Shown: positions 33,230-42,131 of the stretch, one piece after another
Layout: each line of letters begins with the position of its first letter
Position numbering within the stretch: the stretch's first letter is position 1
Assembly (NCBI GenBank): GCA_947449255.1
Contig: CANFQX010000003.1
Coordinates: forward strand, 62,001-126,000
Reading direction: 5' to 3'
Origin: Pseudobdellovibrionaceae bacterium
Lineage (GTDB): Bacteria; Bdellovibrionota; Bdellovibrionia; Bdellovibrionales; Bdellovibrionaceae
Length of the DNA stretch: 64,000 nt
Translations under genes and position numbers: made by a program
The notes under the pieces: generated by a model
Seen by the model: only the letters and a program-made list of their open reading frames with translations
The model's database searches: none
Told to the model about the DNA's origin: nothing

Positions 33230-34812
33230 ATGAATAAATGGTTTCTAAAATCTAAAGTGAGGGCATTTACTTATTTAGTTTCTGCATTGAGTGGATCATT
33301 ATTTGGCCTCTCTGCGTGTACAAAAAGTGCTGGGGATGCCGCCACGGGCTCTTCGGGTTCAGATCTCACCATCAGTGGTGGTTTTAGTTCTGTAAGTTTA
33401 TCTTCTGTGAATCCACAACAAGGCGGGGCCTTTGTCGGAGCACTGGCGGCTTCAGACTATAAAGTGATCTGCGCAATTATGGTGGATCCTTTCACGACTG
33501 GAAATAGCAGTGTCGATGCTGACAGTACTTTTTCTGTGACAATTCCGGGAGGAGCGGGTCAGCCCATCGGTTGCATGATGGTCAAAGCAGGGGCCCTTGT
33601 GGCAAGCTTTGAATTTGCAGCAGCCAGCACGGGAATGACTGGTGCTACGGGTGGTGATGGGCTTTCTGTGAACAGCGGGACGACCGCCATTCAATTGCCA
33701 AAAGACTTATCAATCAACGGGGCAAAAATTACGGTGCCGTCTAACGGAGTGACTCAAAATTCAAATACAGCCCCGAGTGTTTCTTGGGTTGATCCAACGG
33801 GAACATGGAATATCGCAGCCGCATGCATGACAGAAATAAATTCTGAAGGTGTACCCTCAAAAAATTGCATGGCACCCGGACATGATTCAGAAATTCCGTC
33901 TTCAGTGTATTTAAAACAAATTGAAGCCACTAACGGCACTGATACCAAAAAAGGGATGTCTGTTTGGAGTAGTGCTGCGGCAAGAAATTCTTGTGGTGAC
34001 AAAGAAGGCATCAATCTGGAGCCGGGCTGGACTGCCATTGGAGGATGGGCTGGTGCGATGACCGGTGTATTGCCCATCGACCTGCACGATGATGCGGGGC
34101 TATTGGCTCTGTCCTCAAAAGCCAAAGTCAAAATACGCGGTGGGGCAACGGTTTGTAATAAGACAACTGCAAGTTCGGCTCCAATTGTCGACGGCACAAC
34201 AACATGCAATAGCGTTGATTGGGGGACAGGAGACTGGGGGATGTCGGCTATAAGGCTTGTGAATTGTATTGTGTGATCAATGCCTTGTCTGAGGGCGATC
34301 ATGCCAACTCAAATTTTGATTGGACGGGCTATGCTTGCAAAAAAAGATATCGCGTGAATTGGGAAATGATTCGCGAGTTGTCGTCGGATGTCAATTATGG
34401 ACGTCCACATTCTTCACCTGTTGCAGGAGTTTTTAGTTCAGGGCATTGCAGTGACACGAGCTTTGATGGTTGCAAGGATACGACCTCAAGCAAGGTTCTC
34501 TTTAAAATGGATAGAGCCCTTGATCAATTTATGATTGGTGAACTATTTATCAATGGAAATGTTGGGTCATTGATGGAACAGGAGCATTTTTCATCCAATT
34601 TTCCCAACGAAGCCAGAAACGATATCATTTCGTGCAGTGGAACTCACATCAATAAAATGAATATCACTGAAACCAGCGCAACCACGGCCACGGTGATTGT
34701 TGAAAATAAGTTTGTTCCAGATCCAGCGAATTCGCCAGCCTGTGCGACGAATTCAAACTTTTTGGAAAATGCGAATCATGACAGCAGTATGGCTCTTAAG
34801 CTTGAGAAATAG
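33230..34812 (+). pseudogene. Large lipoprotein gene split by a frameshift
   Basis: Two frames together encode one secreted lipoprotein of about 527 residues. The first (33230-34276) begins with AAAGGAG and an ATG and has a signal peptide with lipobox LSAC (Cys30). It continues as a Ser/Gly/Thr-rich, disulfide-containing beta protein. At the G5 run near 34235-34239 the reading changes frame. One frame ends in IRLVNCIV, while the other continues naturally as DVGYKACELYCVINALSEGD and ends at 34812. Adding one G restores a single frame. It could be a true pseudogene, a phase-variable site or a sequencing error. A strong terminator follows. The family is unknown. Confidence 0.75.
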
Positions 34813-34835
34813 AAAATTTAATAATTTTTTATGAT

Positions 34836-34868
34836 AAAAAGGGGAGGGTTTTAAGTCTCCCCTTTTTT
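34836..34868 (+). terminator. Rho-independent terminator
   Basis: AAAAAGGGGAG pairs with CTCCCCTTTTTT around the loop GGTTTTAAGT, ending in a T run. It lies 24 bases after the lipoprotein stop. Confidence 0.85.
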
Positions 34869-34960
34869 CTGGGGCTCCAATGACCAATCATCCGTTTACG
34901 GCTAAAGTCCTGAATTCAACCAAAACAATAGGCTCTCGAAAATTTACGCGAGAACAGGCC

Positions 34961-34987
34961 TAATTAAATTCTCATTTCAGCCGATAC
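34961..34987 (+). promoter_or_regulatory. Possible FliA (sigma-28) promoter before receiver gene
   Basis: GCCGATAC at 34980-34987 matches seven of eight bases of the GCCGATAA -10. The -35 position, exactly 11 bases upstream, holds TAATTAAA, a weak match to TAAAGTTT. The transcript would start about 45 bases before the GTG. Confidence 0.4.
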
Positions 34988-35037
34988 AGCGAGTGTTTCG
35001 AATCAAAGGATTGAAGAAAATAGCCAAGGAGCTCATC

Positions 35038-35436
35038 GTGAAAAAAAATATTATATTGGTTGAAGACAATTTGTATTTTGCAGAGACCGTCATCGAAGTG
35101 ATTGAAGAGTCGACAGAGTTTAACGTCGTTCATTTTGAAAATCCTAGACCTGCTCTTGAGTTTATAAAACTCAACCATCGAACAGTGGCGGGAGTTATTA
35201 GTGATTTAATGATGAATGGAATGGATGGAGTTGATTTTGTCTCTGAATTGCGCAAAGCAGATTATGGTAAAAACCTTTCTGTGTTTTTTCTCTCAGGAAT
35301 GGACTCAGGAATTTTATGGGATCTTTTATTGCCCTACAAAGTGAGTGGGTTCTTGGAAAAGCCAGTAGACTTTAATCATCTCTTATTGATGATTAAACGG
35401 AATTTTTCTTCTCATGATCATAGCGATGCCGCCTAA
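35038..35436 (+). CDS. Single-domain response regulator (receiver)
   Basis: A 132-residue CheY-like receiver without an output domain. The acidic pair is in ILVEDNLYF, the phospho-acceptor is Asp56 in VISDLMMNGMDG, the switch Ser is in FFLSGMD, and the conserved Lys is in FLEKPVD. It should relay phosphate from a histidine kinase to a protein partner. The GTG at 35038 with AAGGAG six bases upstream is preferred over a GTG at 34993. A FliA-like promoter suggests a motility link. A 12-base palindrome AAGGGGCCCCTT at 35479-35490 follows and may help end the transcript. Confidence 0.88.
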   Translation: MKKNIILVEDNLYFAETVIEVIEESTEFNVVHFENPRPALEFIKLNHRTVAGVISDLMMNGMDGVDFVSELRKADYGKNLSVFFLSGMDSGILWDLLLPYKVSGFLEKPVDFNHLLLMIKRNFSSHDHSDAA

Positions 35437-35523
35437 AAATGCCCTAAATTGACACTGCCTTTGAAAAAAAGAAACCTCAAGGGGCCCCTTCTTAAAAATG
35501 GGAGGCCCAAAAATCACTTTGTG

Positions 35524-35552
35524 TTGTGAGTGGCTCCCATTGGTCTTATATT
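35524..35552 (+). promoter_or_regulatory. Sigma-70-type promoter
   Basis: TTGTGA and TATATT are separated by 17 bases, 58 bases before the lipoprotein ATG at 35611. Confidence 0.55.
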
Positions 35553-35610
35553 GCGTCCTTATCTAGCCGCATTTCGATGCGTCTGAAAAGATAAAGCAAA
35601 TGGAGGAGCA

Positions 35611-36069
35611 ATGCGGATTTTTTTATTTTTAGTCAGTCTGGTTTTAATCCAAGCTTGTGCTCTAAATCGACATTCGTTTAAAGATTTATTGCAAGGCAAT
35701 AAGGGAAGCCACTCTAAGACAAGCCCAGAGCATCTGAATACTGAGCATTCTCGGCTCAAAGAAATCAAGTCTCCAGAAAAAGTGAGCGAAAAAATCACCG
35801 AAAAAACACCAATCATCGTCGTGGATCCAAGCGACATCGAAGCGGAAAAAAAGATGTCAAAAGCAGTCGATGCATTTGTTTTTAAAAAGCAAGTTCAAGA
35901 ACTCACTCAACTTTGTCGGGATCCTCGATTTGATTGTTACGTCAACGATCGCCTTTTTCCCGTGGGGCGAAAATTAAAAACCCATAAAGTTCCACCTTTC
36001 TTGAGTGGAGCAAAAATGGGCCTTCACGACGAGCAGCAAGTTCGGGTCAAATATGATTTCTACCCTTAG
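35611..36069 (+). CDS. Small lipoprotein
   Basis: A 152-residue protein with a lipoprotein signal peptide (MRIFLFLVSLVLIQAC, lipobox LIQAC, lipidated Cys16). The linker is polar and Lys/Glu/Ser-rich (residues about 20-75). The C-terminal domain has two close cysteines (LCRDPRFDCYV) that could form a disulfide. No family was recognised. GGAGGAG precedes the ATG. The stop overlaps the convergent RNA-modification gene by four bases. Confidence 0.8.
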   Translation: MRIFLFLVSLVLIQACALNRHSFKDLLQGNKGSHSKTSPEHLNTEHSRLKEIKSPEKVSEKITEKTPIIVVDPSDIEAEKKMSKAVDAFVFKKQVQELTQLCRDPRFDCYVNDRLFPVGRKLKTHKVPPFLSGAKMGLHDEQQVRVKYDFYP

Positions 36070-37646
36070 GTTTTTCTCAAAATGATGGACTTCATCAGAG
36101 GCTCTTGATCAGGCAGTTCAAAGTCCATTCCCTGCAACGGGGCGGGGAGAACTTTGAATGAAAACTCTCTTTTAAGTTTCTCCAACTTCACATGCAGATC
36201 GCCGAGTGTCCATTTTTCATAATTCGTTGAAAACAAAAGCAGACCGTTCGATTCTAAAGCATAGAGGCAGTTGATCAGCAGCTCATCAAAATTTTTGCTG
36301 ATTGAAAAGACACTGTTTTTAGATCGCCCAAAGGAAGGCGGATCACAGACGATCAGATTGAATTTTCTTTTGCGACGTATTGTGCCTTTCAGAAAAATCA
36401 TACAATCATTGACCCAGAATTCATATTTTTCGTCCTCTGGATTTAAGCCATTAAGTTCGAAGTTTTTTTTACTCCAGTCAATAAAATTTTGCGAGACATC
36501 GACAGTGCAAACCTCTTGAGCTCCAGCCAAGGCAGAAACTACACTGAATCCACTGGTGTAAGAAAAGAGATTCAGCACTCGACGATCCTGAGCGTGGGCT
36601 TGCACCCAAAGGCGGTTTTCGCGTTGATCTAAAAACAATCCTGGAGACAATCCCGTGTCACTTCGAAGTTCGTAAGCAATACCGTTTTCCTTGGCCGTCC
36701 AACGGCTTGCCGTTTGACCGATTTGCCACAAAATTTCGGCATTGGGAACTTCGCCACGATTGAGCATCTTTCGTATCATGACACCTTTATCTAGCTTTTT
36801 TCCGAGCTCTTGAAATCTTAATAAATCTTCAGGTGTGGGGTCAGATTCTTTGTACCAATAGACCCAAAGTGTTGGGCCATATTGATCAATGCGGTAGCTA
36901 TCAATTTCGCGGTGACTTAAGCGGAGAGATTCTTCTTTTATTTCACTTGTCTTGTACAATCTTTCGCGGCGCTCACAGGCCTCAAGAAGGCTTAAGTCTT
37001 CCTCGGTCGATGGGTGAGAAGTGGTTGGGGCTGGTTCTTGCGCCCAGGCCGGTAATGCGGTTTCGAAAAAAATCTTCTCGGAAGCCAGCTGAAACGCCAA
37101 GGACCATGAATGAAGACAAAGCCGATAGTAGGGACTTCCACCGTGCTCATTGTCGCCTAAAATAGGAATGCCATTGGCCTGTGCATGCAAACGAATTTGG
37201 TGGGACTTGCCAGAAAAAGGAATCGCCTCCCACAGCTCAAAAGCACCGAGGGATTTTATCCACTTAAAACTAGTTTTAGAGTTTAATTCTTTTTTGTCGT
37301 GACTAATGAAAGTGTTTTTCTCTTTTTCAATATGACTTTCGTAAGTGAATTGCGAGTTTGCATTTTTTTTGTCTGTCAGGAAAAGATATCTTTTGTCGAC
37401 GAGATGCTGCTCAAAAAGCCGAGTCAAATTCGCAGCAATCTCTGAGCTTGAAGCAAAGACCAAAGCACCAGAAGTCGCTTTGTCCAGACGATGAACAGTG
37501 TAGAGCTTGCGATCAAGCGCATCAGAATAAATTTCGACGCAACCACGCTGTCCATATTCAGGTGAGTGGGTGTTGAGTCCTGCAATTTTATCCACAAAGA
37601 GGCAGCCTGCTATCTCTGTGAATTGAAGTTTAATTGTCTGTGTCAT
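36066..37646 (-). CDS. Fused RluA-type pseudouridine synthase and SAM-dependent methyltransferase
   Basis: A 526-residue two-enzyme fusion. The N-terminal ~215 residues are an RluA-family pseudouridine synthase with catalytic Asp55 in HRLDKATSG, FEQHLVDKRYLFL and the IRLHAQANGIPILGD segment. The C-terminal ~300 residues form an RlmI/RlmK-like class I methyltransferase with an N-terminal PUA-like region. They include GLSPGLFLDQRENR, the SAM-binding LNLFSYTSGFSVVSALAGA and motif IV CDPPSFGRS near 434. It probably installs a pseudouridine and a base methyl group on rRNA, perhaps on nearby nucleotides; the sites are unknown. Confidence 0.88.
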   Translation of the reverse strand: MTQTIKLQFTEIAGCLFVDKIAGLNTHSPEYGQRGCVEIYSDALDRKLYTVHRLDKATSGALVFASSSEIAANLTRLFEQHLVDKRYLFLTDKKNANSQFTYESHIEKEKNTFISHDKKELNSKTSFKWIKSLGAFELWEAIPFSGKSHQIRLHAQANGIPILGDNEHGGSPYYRLCLHSWSLAFQLASEKIFFETALPAWAQEPAPTTSHPSTEEDLSLLEACERRERLYKTSEIKEESLRLSHREIDSYRIDQYGPTLWVYWYKESDPTPEDLLRFQELGKKLDKGVMIRKMLNRGEVPNAEILWQIGQTASRWTAKENGIAYELRSDTGLSPGLFLDQRENRLWVQAHAQDRRVLNLFSYTSGFSVVSALAGAQEVCTVDVSQNFIDWSKKNFELNGLNPEDEKYEFWVNDCMIFLKGTIRRKRKFNLIVCDPPSFGRSKNSVFSISKNFDELLINCLYALESNGLLLFSTNYEKWTLGDLHVKLEKLKREFSFKVLPAPLQGMDFELPDQEPLMKSIILRKT

Positions 37647-37720
37647 TTGATTATAATAGATGGCTTTTCATTGAGCGTCACCCAGAGATTAGATAGAAAT
37701 AAGATATGGAGGATTTCATA

Positions 37721-38359
37721 ATGAAGTTCAAAACTGAATTTTCGTCTCATTTTAATATTTTTAATGCTTTTTCATTCAAAAAAGCGGCTCTGATGCTCAT
37801 GACTTTGTCATTCCTGTCGGCCTGTGGAATGCAGTCGATTCCTCAAGCTAAAAACAGCACTGAAGCGTCTTTGGCTGAGGTATCAAATCAATACAAACGT
37901 CGAGCAGATTTAATTCCAAATCTGGTCAATGTCGTTAAGGGCTACGCAAAACATGAAGAAGAAACTTTAGTCGCCGTGACTGAAGCGCGGGCTAAGGCCA
38001 CAGCCATCATGATCGACCCTTCAAAAGTTAATCCAGAACAATTGGCTCAATATCAAAAAGCACAAAGTGGTTTGACCCAAGCTCTTGGTAAATTGATGGT
38101 TGTGTCAGAGAAATATCCAGAACTGAAAGCGGATCAGAATTTCCGTGATCTTCAAGCTCAACTTGAAGGCACAGAAAATCGTATCACAGTGGCAAGACAA
38201 CGGTACATCGAGTCGATCAAGGAATTTAACAATCTGGTCACAGTGCCTCCAACAAGTTGGACAAACTCTGTGATGTATCATTTTGAAAAAATGGCGCAAT
38301 GGGAATTGAATCCAACAGAAAAAACCACAGCTGAAAAAGCGCCGGAAGTTAAATTCTAA
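37721..38359 (+). CDS. lemA: LemA family lipoprotein
   Basis: A 212-residue LemA protein: an N-terminal hydrophobic segment ending in a lipobox-like LSAC, then the conserved QYKRRADLIPNLVNVVKGYA and a helical bundle. LemA proteins face the periplasm and usually accompany TPM-domain proteins, as here. The ATG at 37721 is used because GGAGGA at 37708-37713 precedes it; an ATG at 37706 overlaps that site. The stop TAATG overlaps the start of the TPM gene, so the two are translated together. Confidence 0.9.
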   Translation: MKFKTEFSSHFNIFNAFSFKKAALMLMTLSFLSACGMQSIPQAKNSTEASLAEVSNQYKRRADLIPNLVNVVKGYAKHEEETLVAVTEARAKATAIMIDPSKVNPEQLAQYQKAQSGLTQALGKLMVVSEKYPELKADQNFRDLQAQLEGTENRITVARQRYIESIKEFNNLVTVPPTSWTNSVMYHFEKMAQWELNPTEKTTAEKAPEVKF

Positions 38360-39081
38360 TGCGAACACTTATCCTTTCCATCTTTTCTATTTTATTCTGT
38401 GTAGGGCTAAATGCCCAGGCAGAATATCAAGTCCCCGAGCTGCAGGGGCCTGTTATGGATCAGGTGGGGGTTTTGCCAGGGGCTGTCAGTCAAGAACTGT
38501 CACAACTGCTTTTGGACTTTAATCGACGTGGAAAAGCGCAGATTCAAGTTCTGATTATTGATTCCTTACAGGATGAAGCCATTGAAGCTCTTTCCATCCG
38601 CATTGTCGATAAATGGCAATTGGGTGAAAAGAAAAAAGACAATGGCATCCTGTTTTTAATTTCTATGAAAGAACGTCGCATGCGCATAGAGGTCGGGCGA
38701 GGCCTAGAAGGTGCTATTCCTGATATTTATGCGAAGCGAATCATCAGCGACCAAGTGGTGCCTTTGTTTCGGCAGAAAAAATACTCCGAAGGTATTTATG
38801 CGGGTGTCGCGGCGATAATGACTTTGGCTGATAAGGAATTTGCAGATGAAAAAAACATCACTGCGGGGAATCAACCTCTATCGCCAAAAACTAAAATAAT
38901 ACTCTTTTTACTTTTTGGTGTATTTGCCTTTGTGATCATTTCATCGCGCGGTGGCGGAAATCGTTTTGGCGGTGGTGGCTGGGGCGGTTGGACTGGTGGT
39001 GGCGGTGGCCGAGGTGGCGGCGGAAATTGGTCCGGCGGCGGTGGCGGATTTAGCGGCGGCGGCTCTTCGGGCGACTGGTGA
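38359..39081 (+). CDS. TPM domain protein (YgcG-like)
   Basis: A 240-residue envelope protein with a signal peptide (ending near NAQA) and a TPM domain over about residues 30-160 (VMDQVGVLPGAVSQELSQLL, ILFLISMKERRMRIEVGRG, AKRIISDQVVPLF). One transmembrane helix follows (TKIILFLLFGVFAFVIIS). The tail is almost pure Gly with Trp/Ser, about 45 residues. TPM domains are structurally phosphatase-like, and family members act in envelope quality control and photosystem repair. Paired with lemA, as in many genomes. Confidence 0.9.
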   Translation: MRTLILSIFSILFCVGLNAQAEYQVPELQGPVMDQVGVLPGAVSQELSQLLLDFNRRGKAQIQVLIIDSLQDEAIEALSIRIVDKWQLGEKKKDNGILFLISMKERRMRIEVGRGLEGAIPDIYAKRIISDQVVPLFRQKKYSEGIYAGVAAIMTLADKEFADEKNITAGNQPLSPKTKIILFLLFGVFAFVIISSRGGGNRFGGGGWGGWTGGGGGRGGGGNWSGGGGGFSGGGSSGDW

Positions 39082-39100
39082 GTCTATTTTGTTTTAGGTG

Positions 39101-39131
39101 AAAAAAAGGCAGCTAGGGCTGCCTTTTTTTT
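39101..39131 (+). terminator. Rho-independent terminator
   Basis: An A7 run, GGCAGC, loop TAGG, GCTGCC and a T8 run lie 19 bases after the TPM gene. The symmetric A/T runs allow termination of the convergent gene at 39146 too. Confidence 0.9.
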
Positions 39132-39145
39132 ATCTTATTTCTGGT

Positions 39146-39631
39146 TTAATTTCTTTTCTTTTTGGATTGATGTCGGTGTTCTTCTTGCCAGGCTTTTCTT
39201 TCAGCGATCGATTGATCTGTTGTCATCTCCAACTTGGGTAGCTGCTGGACCGTGGCTTTGAGTTGGGAATGCAGGGGCAGAAGTGCCGTTCCTGTCATTA
39301 AAAGTAATTTATATTGTTTTGTGAATTCAGACGAGGGTGCTGAATGCTCTAAGAGCAGTCTTTCAATTTCAGCCCTGGCTGTGGCCGCATGCTGTTCAGT
39401 GATATAATCCAGTTCTGTCATAATATCGATATCAGCCATCAATGAGGTCAGCTCACGCAGCCAGGAATATTCGGCTGAAGTCATTAGAACATTGAACCAA
39501 TCTGTCGGAGCGGCCTGGTAGCCATTCTTGACATCGAATTCTTCTTTAAGCGCAGTTAACACTTCTTTTTGAAGAGTCCAAAGCGCATGTCGTACCTGAA
39601 GTGCTTGAGTTTGATGATTTGATTTTGTCAT
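39146..39631 (-). CDS. Hypothetical helical protein
   Basis: A 161-residue, predominantly helical cytoplasmic protein. Its C-terminal tail is basic (HQSKKKRN). No family was recognised. Conserved-looking features are the N-terminal QALQVRHALWTLQKEVLTA and the central SAEYSWLRELTSLMADIDIM. It is transcribed on the same strand as the OYE reductase upstream (40-base gap) and may share its transcript. Confidence 0.65.
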   Translation of the reverse strand: MTKSNHQTQALQVRHALWTLQKEVLTALKEEFDVKNGYQAAPTDWFNVLMTSAEYSWLRELTSLMADIDIMTELDYITEQHAATARAEIERLLLEHSAPSSEFTKQYKLLLMTGTALLPLHSQLKATVQQLPKLEMTTDQSIAERKAWQEEHRHQSKKKRN

Positions 39632-39671
39632 AAGTTATATTACCTTAACTTTTTCTAGTGATAAATAATTT

Positions 39672-40781
39672 TTATATTTTTGCGCGCTCATACTGAACGG
39701 GCCATTGAATTTCGACGCCTAGTTTTTTCGCTGCATGCAGGGGCCAGTGGGGATCTCTCAGTTCCTCGCGACCTAACAAAATGAGATCCGCATTTCCCAA
39801 ATTTAGAATATTTTCAGCTGACAAGGGATCCGTGATTAGGCCCACCGCGGCCGTGGGCAATTCAGCGCGTTTACGAATCTCAGATGAAAATGGGACTTGA
39901 AATTCTGGACCGACGGGAATTTTTTGATGTTCAACAAGTCCACCGGAAGAACAGTCTATTAAGTCCACTCCTCGTTTTTTTAATTCTTTGGCAAAGTGAA
40001 TGCTCTGCTCGAGATCCCATCCTCCATCCGCCCAATCTGTGGCAGAGATACGCACAAAAAGAGGCTGAGTGTTCGGGATGATCGTGCGAACTTCATCGAC
40101 CAATGTGAGCGGCAAACGCATGCGATTTTCTAGGGAGCCGCCAAATTCATCTGTTCGATGATTCGAGAGGGGAGAAAGAAATTCATGCATGAGATAACCA
40201 TGAGCCATATGAAGTTCGATGACTTCAAAGCCCGCAGTGAGCGCTCGCGCGGTTGCTGTTTTGAAATCCTGAACTATTTTTTTTATTCCATCGATATCTA
40301 AAGCCAAGGGCTTAGACTCCTCTTTCGAAAAAGGAATTGCGCTGGGGGCAACAGTGGTCCAGCCCCCCTCCTGGGCAGAGAGGCGACCGCCACCTTTCCA
40401 AGCTAGGTCATGAGAGGCTTTCCTGCCGGCATGAGCCAGCTGAATTCCAGCAACTGCACCTTGTTCCCTGATAAACGAAACAATAGGCTTCATCGCATTC
40501 ATTTGGCTTTCATTCCAAAGTCCCAAACAACCAGGGCTGATTCTGCCTTCCGGGGAAACTCCAGTCGCTTCAAAAATAACCAGGCCAGCTCCACCGACAG
40601 CACGACTGCCCAAGTGAACAAGATGCCATGAATTTGGCACGCCATCTTGAGCTGAGTACATGCACATCGGGGATACCCCAATTCTGTTTCTAATTTGCAA
40701 ATCGCGAAGTTTAAATGGTGAAAACAGTTTTGAAGGCATCGACGTTAGTCCAGTAAAAAAGTTTTTGTTTTGTGTAGGCAT
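39672..40781 (-). CDS. Old yellow enzyme family NADH:flavin oxidoreductase (YqjM-like)
   Basis: A 369-residue FMN-dependent ene-reductase. The YqjM-branch features are visible: NRIGVSPMCMYSA with the active-site Cys and Tyr, HLVHLGSRAVGGAGLVIFE, the HAGRKAS motif, and FEVIELHMAHGYLMHEFLSP with the substrate-binding His pair. It reduces activated C=C bonds of electrophiles with NAD(P)H. No strong ribosome-binding site precedes 40781. A second in-frame ATG at 40739 (MPSKLFSPF) gives the more usual N-terminus and is a reasonable alternative. Confidence 0.9.
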   Translation of the reverse strand: MPTQNKNFFTGLTSMPSKLFSPFKLRDLQIRNRIGVSPMCMYSAQDGVPNSWHLVHLGSRAVGGAGLVIFEATGVSPEGRISPGCLGLWNESQMNAMKPIVSFIREQGAVAGIQLAHAGRKASHDLAWKGGGRLSAQEGGWTTVAPSAIPFSKEESKPLALDIDGIKKIVQDFKTATARALTAGFEVIELHMAHGYLMHEFLSPLSNHRTDEFGGSLENRMRLPLTLVDEVRTIIPNTQPLFVRISATDWADGGWDLEQSIHFAKELKKRGVDLIDCSSGGLVEHQKIPVGPEFQVPFSSEIRKRAELPTAAVGLITDPLSAENILNLGNADLILLGREELRDPHWPLHAAKKLGVEIQWPVQYERAKI

Positions 40782-40871
40782 CTATTTCTTTGAACGCCAT
40801 AAGTTTACTTGGACCTTGGGCTGATGTGAAGTTTGTTTCATGTGAAATGCGTTAATAATTGGCTGTACCCC

Positions 40872-40900
40872 CTTGCTAGGTGGCAAGCATATGGTACCAT
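40872..40900. promoter_or_regulatory. Dyads CTTGC-N6-GCAAG and ATGGTACCAT
   Basis: Two adjacent dyads lie in the divergent region between the OYE gene and the small basic secreted protein gene. An operator role is possible but untested. Confidence 0.3.
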
Positions 40901-40977
40901 GATGGTGTTTAACAAAAACTTAGCAAATAAGTAAAAAATTAAGCAAAAATATAATTACAAGTCCTGGGAGGGATTTA

Positions 40978-41217
40978 ATGAAGGTTTCTAAAAACGCTTT
41001 TTCTGTGTTAGCTCTGGCTTTCTTGGTAGCTACTCTTTCTATTCCAATGTCTTCTGAAGCAAAAAAATCACGACATCATGGAAAAAAAGCTGCACACGCA
41101 GCTGGACATAAAAAATCACACAAAGGTTCGCATAAAAAATCAAGCAATCCTGAGCCAACTATGGCTGCTCCATCAGCAGATGCACCTGCTATGGGCACTC
41201 CAGCTCCTGGTCAATAA
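40978..41217 (+). CDS. Small secreted His/Lys-rich protein
   Basis: A 79-residue protein. A signal peptide (MKVSKNAFSVLALAFLVATL, cleavage after MSSEA) leads to a very basic histidine-rich region with repeats of HKK/HKS (HHGKKAAHAAGHKKSHKG). A Pro/Ala-rich tail ends it. After export it would be a strongly cationic, metal-binding-capable peptide of about 50 residues. GGGAGGGA precedes the ATG and a good terminator follows, so it is a self-standing transcript. The function is unknown. Confidence 0.8.
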   Translation: MKVSKNAFSVLALAFLVATLSIPMSSEAKKSRHHGKKAAHAAGHKKSHKGSHKKSSNPEPTMAAPSADAPAMGTPAPGQ

Positions 41218-41243
41218 TTTATTTAATTATAAGTTATGCAATG

Positions 41244-41279
41244 AACCCCAAGGGAACACCGTGGGGTTTTTTATTTTTT
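41244..41279 (+). terminator. Rho-independent terminator
   Basis: AACCCC and GGGGTT form the stem and the sequence ends in TTTTATTTTTT. It lies 27 bases after the small basic protein gene. Confidence 0.75.
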
Positions 41280-41424
41280 AAAGCGTCAAATGACAGCCAA
41301 ATTAATTATTCTTGGTATTTTAACACTAGGGTCGTCAATTGATAGACAGGCATCGCCATCCTGATGAGATTATCATGTCGAGCCAAAGAGGCTTAATTAA
41401 AACATTACACAAAGGAGACATGAT

Positions 41425-41871
41425 ATGAGAAATCCAATAGAAGCTTGGAGAGGTTCAAGAAGCCCTTTTCGCGAGATACAACAACAAATGGATCGACTTA
41501 TGGAAGAGTTTTCAGCATGGCCCGTCGTTGAGCTTCAACCCACTGACGTTATCACTCCACGATGCAATATGTCTGAGGATGCAGGTCATTATTTTTTAAA
41601 TATTGATATGCCCGGAATTGCAAAAGATCAAATCAAAGTAGAGCTGAATAACAATGTGCTTTCTGTCTCTGCAGAAAGAAAAGAAGAGAAAAAGCACGAA
41701 GACGAAAAAAAATACTACTCTGAAATTAGCTTTGGCTCATTTTATCGAGCTATGACTTTGCCATTGCCAGTTGACGAAAAAAAGATTGAAGCCAAATTTG
41801 AAAATGGAGTGCTTCACTTGACTGTTCCAAAAACAGAAACTGGAAAAGCCAAGCAAATTGCCATTCATTGA
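41425..41871 (+). CDS. Hsp20/alpha-crystallin small heat-shock protein
   Basis: A 148-residue ATP-independent holdase. The alpha-crystallin domain spans about residues 45-138 (FLNIDMPGIAKDQIKVELN, then YRAMTLPLPVDEKKIEAKFE and ENGVLHLTVPK). The C-terminal I-x-I oligomerisation motif is present as IAI. AAAGGAG precedes the ATG. It is monocistronic, with a repeat tract and a strong terminator downstream. No CIRCE element or convincing sigma-32 site was found upstream. Confidence 0.94.
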   Translation: MRNPIEAWRGSRSPFREIQQQMDRLMEEFSAWPVVELQPTDVITPRCNMSEDAGHYFLNIDMPGIAKDQIKVELNNNVLSVSAERKEEKKHEDEKKYYSEISFGSFYRAMTLPLPVDEKKIEAKFENGVLHLTVPKTETGKAKQIAIH

Positions 41872-41897
41872 TTTGATTTTTTGAATCACTGATTTGA

Positions 41898-41922
41898 ATA
41901 ATTAATTAATTAATTAATTAAT
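41898..41922. repeat. ATTA/AATT tetranucleotide tract
   Basis: About six consecutive units of the tetranucleotide AATT lie between the hsp20 stop and its terminator. Confidence 0.85.
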
Positions 41923-41956
41923 GAATAGGCAGAGCTCAAATCTAAAAGCAGAGGAA

Positions 41957-41992
41957 GAATCCGCGTAAATAAATCCCGCGGATTCTTTTTTT
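41957..41992 (+). terminator. Rho-independent terminator of hsp20
   Basis: GAATCCGCG and CGCGGATTC form a perfect nine-base stem followed by seven T. Confidence 0.9.
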
Positions 41993-42131
41993 ATCAAAAA
42001 CGACCTTAAAAATCTGAATCCTGATTTGGGATTCAAAAATGCAAACAAAATCGCACTAAATTTTAACAATATCAAAAAGCGACGTATTATTAGATACTTG
42101 GAGTGTCTCAAAATAAATATCAAACTAGCCC

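Noticed and set aside
34219-34812. Second half of the lipoprotein as an independent gene
   Set aside because: The first ~10 residues are out-of-frame noise, there is no ribosome-binding site, and the sequence continues the upstream protein after a one-base shift.
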